Shown piece after piece: positions 58,394 to 64,000 of a DNA stretch of 64,000 nt. Within the stretch, counting starts at the first letter, position 1. Every line of letters starts with the position of its first letter. Origin of the DNA: Butyrivibrio sp. X503 (lineage in GTDB: Bacteria; Bacillota; Clostridia; Lachnospirales; Lachnospiraceae). Where the stretch lies: NCBI RefSeq assembly GCF_003625475.1, contig NZ_RAIQ01000004.1, positions 310,001 through 374,000 on the forward strand. Reading direction: 5' to 3'. Under the pieces are notes generated by a model. It saw only the letters and a program-made list of their open reading frames with translations. It was not told the DNA's origin and made no database searches. The position numbers and the translations under genes are program-made.

Positions 58394-58988
58394 GCATGAT
58401 TTTTTCCTTGATCTGCTCCCAGCCGGAACACCTTGTATAATTGCTGCCCGGAAGCTCGTGCTCTCTGTTCCAGGGCCTGTCGATGACCATAACCTTTAAG
58501 TCCGGCAAATGGTCAAAAAACTTAAATGCCATGGGTGAATCCTCAATGGCATAGTCAAAAGACATCTTGTAATAGTCTTCAAGTTCCAGATTAAACTCGC
58601 CTTTTTTGTAAAAAAAGTCTCTTCCGTATTTATTGAGGCAGTAGAGTGTTGCGCGCTCCAAGCCGTGTTCATCGAGCCATCTTCTGGATGCTTCAAAAGA
58701 ATTGGACGGACGTCCCGTTATGATAAAAACTTCGTGCCCCTTGTCTATAAGCTCATTAAGCACCTTCGATGCTCCCGGCGTCTCCTTATAAGAAAGAAGC
58801 ACCTCCGGGCGATGGCCTTCGCTCATAAGCTGTTCATATTCTTCATCCGTCAGATCAAAAGACTCCTGCAGGTTAAAAAAACGTACCTCTTCGTAAGGAA
58901 CGTTTTTTCCGAAAAACCTCGTTGCAATCTCGGTAAATGCCTTCGCCGTCTCGCAAAGACAATCATCAAAATCTACATAAAACCTCAT
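58374..58988 (-). CDS. HAD hydrolase, 5'-nucleotidase NT5C type
   Basis: 204 residues. MRFYVDFDDCLCETAKAFTE is the DxDxC motif I, EVFIITGRPSNSFEASRRWL motif II region, and YAIEDSPMAFKFFDHLPDLK motif IV. Resembles nucleotidase-like proteins of the 5'(3')-deoxyribonucleotidase group. Substrate not certain. Its end contains the MerR operator. Confidence 0.85.
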   Translation of the reverse strand: MRFYVDFDDCLCETAKAFTEIATRFFGKNVPYEEVRFFNLQESFDLTDEEYEQLMSEGHRPEVLLSYKETPGASKVLNELIDKGHEVFIITGRPSNSFEASRRWLDEHGLERATLYCLNKYGRDFFYKKGEFNLELEDYYKMSFDYAIEDSPMAFKFFDHLPDLKVMVIDRPWNREHELPGSNYTRCSGWEQIKEKIMLDSHIM

Positions 58989-59010
58989 TTAAGTAACCTC
59001 TTTTTACAAG

Positions 59011-59262
59011 TTATGAATTAAGCGCCTCGAAGATAGCCTTTGAAAGCTGGTCAGCGCAAGATGTTCCTCTTCCGCCGCAGTCATTTCCTTTAAGTATCTC
59101 AGCCGCATTCTTAGCGTCCTGACCTTCCAAAAGCCTGCCAATAGCTTTCAGATTGCCGTTGCATCCGCCTGTAAAGCGAAGCCCTGAAATCTTGCCGTTT
59201 TCATCGAGATCAAAATTGATCTCAGTTGAACATACTCCCTTCGGAGTGTAAGTGTAGTGCAT
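59011..59262 (-). CDS. TIGR03905 TSCPD-domain protein
   Basis: 83 residues from the ATG at 59262 behind AGGAGG. YTPKGVCSTEINFDLDENGK, ISGLRFTGGCNGNLKAIGRL and LKGNDCGGRGTSCADQLSKA are the TSCPD pattern. Related to the C-terminal ribonucleotide reductase TSCPD domain; stand-alone role unknown. Confidence 0.92.
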   Translation of the reverse strand: MHYTYTPKGVCSTEINFDLDENGKISGLRFTGGCNGNLKAIGRLLEGQDAKNAAEILKGNDCGGRGTSCADQLSKAIFEALNS

Positions 59263-59324
59263 AAAAAATCCTCCTAATAACCTAATCATTATAAATGATG
59301 TTTATATTTTGCAAAATCCGTTTT

Positions 59325-60155
59325 TCACTTCCCTATATCTATAAGCACCACCTCAGGATGGTTGAAAAATCTGGGATACGGCATCCTCTCCCTTGCAAGT
59401 CCCCTACTTACTATCATCTCGGTTCCGTTTCCGAGCTCATACAGTCCGTCAACATATTTAGGAAAAAGACCTTGATTAGGCGCCGCGGTTCCCATATGCA
59501 AAAAAGGTATCTTCCACTGCCCGCCGTGAGCATGACCCGAAACCACCAGATCAAAATCGTACTCTCTGTACACATCCACTTTTTCAGGTCTGTGTGATAA
59601 AAGAATTCTGTAATGCTCCGGATCTGACTTTTCACTTGCTTTGGTAAGCTGCGATCTCCACTCATCGTTCTTCATGTAGGTCGGATCGTCAACTCCGCAA
59701 ATATCTATCTTGTTTCCTTTTATTTCTATTGTGCTCGCATTTCCCTCAAGAACGGTAACTCCCATGGATTTAAGATACTCTTTTGTTTCGTTTTCTCTTT
59801 TGCTCCAGAACTCGTGATTGCCGGTCACATAAAAACATGGATACTTTTTCGAGATTGCTTCCATGAAAATCTTGGCATTCGTATCACTAAACTTGTCATC
59901 AAAAATATCTCCGGACAAAAGAATTCCGTCAACTTTGCCTTTGTCTATCATATCCGTAAGACGTTTCTGATCTTTTCCGTAGTAACAAGAATGAAGATCT
60001 GTAACAAGCGCAAATCTGACAGGTGTATCGATCTTCCCTTTGCCTCTTATGCTGATGATCTCTGTAACAGGTTTTTCATACCAAACAGTAAGAATAATTA
60101 TTAGAAAAAGAATAACCAAAAGAATCTTCCTTTTTTTCTTTGATTTATTTTTCAT
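59325..60155 (-). CDS. membrane-anchored metallophosphoesterase
   Basis: 276 residues. N-terminal helix KILLVILFLIIILTVWYEKP. Motifs: ALVTDLHSCYYG (D-x-H), GILLSGDIFDD (GD), FYVTGNHEFWS (GNHE), LLSHRPEKVD (H), VVSGHAHGGQWK (GHxH). Two-metal phosphatase of the YkuE type; may act on lipid or UDP substrates. Overlaps the next gene by 11 bases. Confidence 0.92.
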   Translation of the reverse strand: MKNKSKKKRKILLVILFLIIILTVWYEKPVTEIISIRGKGKIDTPVRFALVTDLHSCYYGKDQKRLTDMIDKGKVDGILLSGDIFDDKFSDTNAKIFMEAISKKYPCFYVTGNHEFWSKRENETKEYLKSMGVTVLEGNASTIEIKGNKIDICGVDDPTYMKNDEWRSQLTKASEKSDPEHYRILLSHRPEKVDVYREYDFDLVVSGHAHGGQWKIPFLHMGTAAPNQGLFPKYVDGLYELGNGTEMIVSRGLARERMPYPRFFNHPEVVLIDIGK

Positions 60156-60825
60156 TATATAAAAATCCTTTTATAAGCTCACAAATCTTATTCGGTGCCT
60201 CTTCGATAAAATACTGATGCATATCAAAAGTAAAGTATTTATTCACGGAAGCATCAACCTTTTCTTGAATATTATACTGCGTCTTAGCAAAATGTTTTTT
60301 CATGGTAACCTGGTTTTCTGCAAAAACATAGTCTTCAAAATCAAGCTCTTTTGAATCATCCAACAGGTCAAAAATCTCTTTTGTACATTCACAATTTTGA
60401 TATAGCCATTCATCAAATCTACGTGCTTCCGGATAATAAACCTCTTTAAACTCATCAAAGGTCATGGGCGGGATCAGTTTCTTTTTCAGCACACTCCAGA
60501 TCATAATATCAAAACAGTAATCCGTCAGATTGTGAACACAGAGCCCTATCAAAAAAGCTTTTGTTCTGCTGTCTTTTTCCTGTGTCACATACTTATTCCA
60601 AAACTCTTTTATGTTCTCTATCCATCTGACATAATCCTGCGTTTCTCCCCACGGTCCGCAGCATTCAAAGCAGTGCGAATGAATCTTTTTCTCCATATAC
60701 GAATCCGAAAACCAGACAGAATCGGGAGCTATGGAACCTAAAATAAATTCCGGCGTATTCTCTTTTATCTTCAAATGCTCAGCAAGCTTATAGGCAACAA
60801 CCATGTGAGTCATCTGCAAAGCCAT
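60145..60825 (-). CDS. zinc-dependent phospholipase C-like protein
   Basis: 226 residues. MTHMVVAYKLAEHLKIKENT then FILGSIAPDSVWFSD, SHCFECCGP, and GLCVHNLTDYCFDIMIW: the spaced histidines and aspartates of the Zn_dep_PLPC fold. Probably a zinc hydrolase, but no signal peptide. Coupled to the metallophosphoesterase by overlap. Confidence 0.82.
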   Translation of the reverse strand: MALQMTHMVVAYKLAEHLKIKENTPEFILGSIAPDSVWFSDSYMEKKIHSHCFECCGPWGETQDYVRWIENIKEFWNKYVTQEKDSRTKAFLIGLCVHNLTDYCFDIMIWSVLKKKLIPPMTFDEFKEVYYPEARRFDEWLYQNCECTKEIFDLLDDSKELDFEDYVFAENQVTMKKHFAKTQYNIQEKVDASVNKYFTFDMHQYFIEEAPNKICELIKGFLYNEK

Positions 60826-60865
60826 TATTTGTCCTCTTTTTCTATTTCCTTAGATATATAACACA

Positions 60866-61954
60866 TTACTCTTCTCCCCATATTTCTACGAATCTGTCGA
60901 AATGCGGAAGTCTAATTTTCATGTAACCTCTTTCTTCATCGTTGACAAGATGCTTGTTAAGTAATCTGCTTCTATATACCGGATAGGAAGCTTTATTTTT
61001 CATTAGATTCTTTATATCTTCAGCCTTCCCATCCTTAGTTCTGCATATACATCTGATTACCTCTTTTTCACCCTTACTAAGTGATTTCCAAACCAGATCA
61101 TATGAATCTCTGAACAATATTCTTTCAAATTCAGGAATGAGATCACTTATTGTTTCGTTCTTTTGCTTACCGTAATATAGCGAGCCCAATACCTGATATG
61201 CATATGCATATCCCTTAGTTTCTTCCTCTATTTTTTTTGCTTCCAGTGTGTCTATTTTCAATAGTTTTTGATACATTGCAGTGATATCAAATTTGTTTAA
61301 TCCTTTTATCTCAAGCTCATCAGCCCTTTTAAAAAACGTTAAATTTTTCTCTGATGAGAACTCTTCAATATTTTCGGCTAGACCGGTCACAACTAAATAA
61401 ATACGCATTCCTTCCAATATCATCGATCCTATCATAGATAATAGTTTGACCATTTCGGGAGTCTTCGAAATATCATCAACACCAACAAGGACATTGTATT
61501 TCTTTTTATTCGCTTCAGAAACCATTTTAACGAGCGTTGCTTCATCTGAATAATAATGCTCATTTTCAGCTATCTTTTTTCCAATATTGACTTCACCTTT
61601 TCCCGAAGCCACGTAAATATCTCCACTTGCCGATACCGAAGAACTGACTTCTGTTGTCCTGCTCTTTGAATCAATAAAGCTTTCCATGCTCATTTTAGAT
61701 ATAAGAGTCTTAACAACGTCTCCGGCGGCAGAAAGAGGATATACCAACCACTTCTTATTATCCTTCAGTGTACGTATAACCTTTCCATACTCTACTGATT
61801 TACCGGCCCCTCTGAGCCCGGTTATTTTATAAACATATTTTGATGACTCATCGCTTGTAAAATTATCTATTATTTCATCTGCTATTTTGGTATCAATATA
61901 GGCTGCACCGGCAATTCCGGGGGTTCTGGTAAAAGGATCTACTCTTTTCTCCAT
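60866..61954 (-). CDS. AAA-family ATPase
   Basis: 362 residues. Walker A is GLRGAGKSVEYGK near residue 46; Walker B is VLVGVDDISKTPEM near 155; sensor GMRIYLVVTGLAENIEEFSS follows. C-terminal winged-helix part (LSKGEKEVIRCICRTKDGKA). Similar to STAND or Orc1-like ATPases of unknown function. Preceded by a tandem 10-bp repeat at 61991-62090. Confidence 0.82.
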   Translation of the reverse strand: MEKRVDPFTRTPGIAGAAYIDTKIADEIIDNFTSDESSKYVYKITGLRGAGKSVEYGKVIRTLKDNKKWLVYPLSAAGDVVKTLISKMSMESFIDSKSRTTEVSSSVSASGDIYVASGKGEVNIGKKIAENEHYYSDEATLVKMVSEANKKKYNVLVGVDDISKTPEMVKLLSMIGSMILEGMRIYLVVTGLAENIEEFSSEKNLTFFKRADELEIKGLNKFDITAMYQKLLKIDTLEAKKIEEETKGYAYAYQVLGSLYYGKQKNETISDLIPEFERILFRDSYDLVWKSLSKGEKEVIRCICRTKDGKAEDIKNLMKNKASYPVYRSRLLNKHLVNDEERGYMKIRLPHFDRFVEIWGEE

Positions 61955-61990
61955 AACATTTCTCCATTTTTATCATTTATTGCAGTTTTT

Positions 61991-62090
61991 ATGTTTTGTT
62001 ATTATTATACCACACATTTTATCTTTTGTTATGTTTTGTTATGTTTTGTTATCTTTTGTTATCTTTTGTTACCATTGCAGCCGTTTTGTT
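61991..62090 (-). repeat. in-phase 10-bp repeat array over the AAA promoter
   Basis: ATSTTTTGTT units begin at 61991, 62021, 62031, 62041, 62051 and 62061, with a variant CCGTTTTGTT at 62081. All share the same 10-base phase, even across the gap holding TATAAT (minus, 62004-62009). Seven units on one helical face suggest an oligomeric repressor or activator site, perhaps for the AAA protein. Confidence 0.8.
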
Positions 62091-62091
62091 A

Positions 62092-62778
62092 TCATTTAAA
62101 AATTTCATTATAATACTTGTTGTATTCTTCCTCTGTTATCTCTTCATCATTGAAGAAGTAAGTCTTATTCTTCTCTTCCTCATTTTCTGCAGTCCAATAC
62201 AGATTAAATGATTCCACAATGTTTAGATCACCATCATACTTATCAAACTGATAGTATTCCCGTCCGCCGTGAGTTGTATCACTGTGAACTATCCAGGTGG
62301 CATCCTTATAAGTAACATATGAACAATAATCTGCCGTTCCATCACTGTCTGCCAATAATGTGATCTTGCCGTCTTTGCAATCATAATACCTATCTCCGTA
62401 GACCGGATTGCGAAGGATAAACTCCTTCTCACCGTCATTATCAAGATCAACAGGATCTTCTTTGGTTAGCATTTCTGTAGCATCAGCGTCTTCACTAAAT
62501 GCAGAAGAATACTCTTTGGAACAGTACTCATCAAACAATTCCTCGGGAGACTTTTCCTCCGGTTTGCCAGATGAAGCAGTCGCACTTTCATCCGGTTCGT
62601 CCGATTCGACAGATGAATTATTTGTGCTTTCGTCCTGATCTTGTTTTTCAGTAGTCAGTTCTTGTACACTCTGCGATACTGTTTCATTTTTTTCAGTGCA
62701 GCCCGCCATAAGTACCGCGTTCAACATGATCACAGTTATAATTCCCCAACAAATATTGCTTTTCTTCACTTTTTTCAT
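62092..62778 (-). CDS. lipoprotein with repeat-type C-terminal domain
   Basis: 228 residues. MKKVKKSNICWGIITVIMLN and AVLMAGC is the lipoprotein signal; Ser/Glu linker follows (SSVESDEPDESATASSGKPE). VDLDNDGEKEFILRNPVYGD resembles the loop in the 36681 lipoprotein. Surface protein of unknown role. Confidence 0.8.
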   Translation of the reverse strand: MKKVKKSNICWGIITVIMLNAVLMAGCTEKNETVSQSVQELTTEKQDQDESTNNSSVESDEPDESATASSGKPEEKSPEELFDEYCSKEYSSAFSEDADATEMLTKEDPVDLDNDGEKEFILRNPVYGDRYYDCKDGKITLLADSDGTADYCSYVTYKDATWIVHSDTTHGGREYYQFDKYDGDLNIVESFNLYWTAENEEEKNKTYFFNDEEITEEEYNKYYNEIFK

Positions 62779-62941
62779 TTTAATTTTTCTCCTTTTATAA
62801 GTTTTTACGTAGTTTGAGCTCGAGATTATCAGGTCTTTTTCCTCTGTTTTTGCTAAAAGAAACTCCGTTTATGATCGTACATATCTGCTCAATCTCTTTT
62901 TCCTCACAATTATTGTAGTGTGCATTTTCTCATTCTTTCTG

Positions 62942-63571
62942 TCAACTTTTCTCAAAATCCAGCCTTACAAGTGCCTTGCCGTTTGGCAAAGATTCTTTTG
63001 TCCGGGAAATCTCAGAATAGCCGATTCGCTCCAAGAATGAAGCCAGCTCTTTTTCCTCCATCTGATGATGGACCTCGTCAAGGCCGTCAAATGCATGAAT
63101 GTAGGGCGAATCGGAGACCCAGTTTTGAACATCCTCGTTGATCTGGATGGCACAGGAAACGTACCTCGGATTAACCACAGAAACGGCCTTTGCAAAAGCC
63201 TCATAACCCACGTACTCTATCAAAAGATTCGCTATCAAGAGCTCAGCGTGCGACAAGTTAGCAGCTTCGCCAATAATATCAATCTTTAAAAACTTGAGTA
63301 TCCCGAAATCGACAAGCTCTTTGTGTCGCTCTGTCGCCGCCTTGAGATACTCTCCATTGATATCGACTCCATAAACAGTCTCATACTTCGAAGGATCAAC
63401 ATGCTCCAAGCCGTTACCGCCGGCGACGCCTAGAACCATCGCTGTCTTTACGGGATAGGCTTCAAGCTGCGCCTTCATTATTTTGTTAAGTGTCTGAAGC
63501 TGCTTAACCGAATCAAGCTTCATGTGATTCTCGTAAGTATCCAGACTGATGTCTTCCCACGGATTGCTCAT
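62942..63571 (-). CDS. class I SAM-dependent methyltransferase
   Basis: 209 residues. MSNPWEDISLDTYENHMKLD; motif I is AMVLGVAGGNGLEHVDP near residue 50; TVYGVDINGEYLKAATERHK is motif II. Similar to small methyltransferases of the Lachnospiraceae. Substrate unknown. It starts two bases after the PNPOx stop. Confidence 0.88.
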   Translation of the reverse strand: MSNPWEDISLDTYENHMKLDSVKQLQTLNKIMKAQLEAYPVKTAMVLGVAGGNGLEHVDPSKYETVYGVDINGEYLKAATERHKELVDFGILKFLKIDIIGEAANLSHAELLIANLLIEYVGYEAFAKAVSVVNPRYVSCAIQINEDVQNWVSDSPYIHAFDGLDEVHHQMEEKELASFLERIGYSEISRTKESLPNGKALVRLDFEKS

Positions 63572-63573
63572 AG

Positions 63574-64000
63574 TTACTCTTCCTTAACCCTCTTTCCGGT
63601 CATATGCTCGGGCGTAAGCTCAAAGCACTGAACTACTGGGAAAAAGAACTTGAGCTCTTTCTCGAGAAAGGCTTCGTCATCGGTAAATTTCTTGACCATG
63701 GCAATACAGATCTTCTTTGCCTTTTCTTCGTCCTCAACAAGTTTGATCCTGCCGAAAGTGACAATGCTTTTGAAATTAAGCGCCCACTCGCCTTCTTCGC
63801 GGTAGCCGTCATTAAGGACAGTGTAGCAAGCTTTGTCGCAGTTCTTTATTGCATCGTTCTTGTGTCCGGTTTTTGCCCCGTGAAAATATATCTTACCGTC
63901 CTCTTCGCAGTACCAGTGGACAAGCGGAACGCCGTAAGGGTAGCCGTCGTCACCTATAAGAGACAGCACGCCTCTTTTTGTATTCTTAAGAACTTCAATG
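63574..64000 (-). CDS. pyridoxamine 5'-phosphate oxidase family protein (5' end cut by window)
   Basis: The frame is open to the right edge; visible part starts IEVLKNTKRGVLSLIGDDGY, PYGVPLVHWYCEEDGKIYFH and continues GAKTGHKNDAIKNCDKACYT, the NimA/PNPOx pattern with flavin-binding histidines. C-terminus FPVVQCFELTPEHMTGKRVK. It is coupled to the methyltransferase gene. Likely flavin-dependent reductase of nitroimidazole type. Confidence 0.88.
   Translation of the reverse strand, partial: IEVLKNTKRGVLSLIGDDGYPYGVPLVHWYCEEDGKIYFHGAKTGHKNDAIKNCDKACYTVLNDGYREEGEWALNFKSIVTFGRIKLVEDEEKAKKICIAMVKKFTDDEAFLEKELKFFFPVVQCFELTPEHMTGKRVKEE

Overview
The window looks like a chromosomal accessory region of a low-to-mid GC Gram-positive anaerobe, most likely a Lachnospiraceae relative of Butyrivibrio or Pseudobutyrivibrio. 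This is inferred from gene families and strong AGGAGG-type ribosome binding sites; there is no rRNA or tRNA to confirm it. About 95 genes are supported and all but three lie on the minus strand. Most are short single-domain proteins with unrelated jobs. At least 14 full-length GNAT acetyltransferases plus one clear fragment are present, along with other detoxification-type enzymes, stress genes, regulators and proteins resembling toxin immunity factors.

Region A (about 2.6-15 kb) is the most unusual part. It is a head-to-tail, minus-strand array of roughly 20 small genes: CPBP protease, GNATs, C_GCAxxG_C_C protein, S51 peptidase, P-loop kinase, flavin reductase, a shortened TrmO, TIGR04076, methyltransferase, DUF3795, HAD, ICMT-like, a 52-aa protein and an AbiE toxin-antitoxin pair. 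Most gene junctions carry a 16-18 bp imperfect palindrome (plus strand about RYAAAYTKSRATTTRT). At the tightest junctions it includes the stop codon of one gene and runs directly into the Shine-Dalgarno sequence of the next. The layout recalls integron cassette arrays, but the repeat is far shorter than a normal attC and no integrase is visible. Truncated genes sit in the same array.

Region B (15-25 kb) holds two XRE regulators, GrpB/UPF0157, a six-helix chemotaxis receptor, an EamA transporter, two GNATs and a compact operon (epimerase, 48-aa charged protein, PhzF, tautomerase, GNAT). Region C (25-31.4 kb) is AT-rich and holds about a dozen small proteins, several recognisable as polymorphic-toxin immunity families (Imm42-like, GAD/Tdi1-like, SMI1/KNR4, DUF4303-like) plus the RNA 2'-phosphotransferase KptA, with no toxin in sight. 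Region D (31.4-50 kb) has more GNATs, a full-length TrmO, an ABC-F ATPase preceded by a leader peptide and attenuator, a HelD-like helicase, lipoproteins, a C39-like protein, an MreB-like fragment, PNPOx, SGNH hydrolase, rhomboid, esterase, CorA (plus strand), VanZ and a GNAT fusion. Region E (50-64 kb) has an AraC/GyrI regulator, flavin reductase, TauE, MFS, an Rpn-family nuclease (plus strand), MerR, HAD, TSCPD, metallophosphoesterase, a phospholipase-C-like protein, a AAA ATPase behind an in-phase 10-bp repeat array, a lipoprotein, a methyltransferase and a PNPOx gene cut by the window edge.

Gene remnants (GNAT, nitroreductase, CPBP, HD-domain) occur at several junctions, so the region appears to gain and lose small genes often. 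Many starts were moved downstream of the longest open frame where a ribosome binding site decides.
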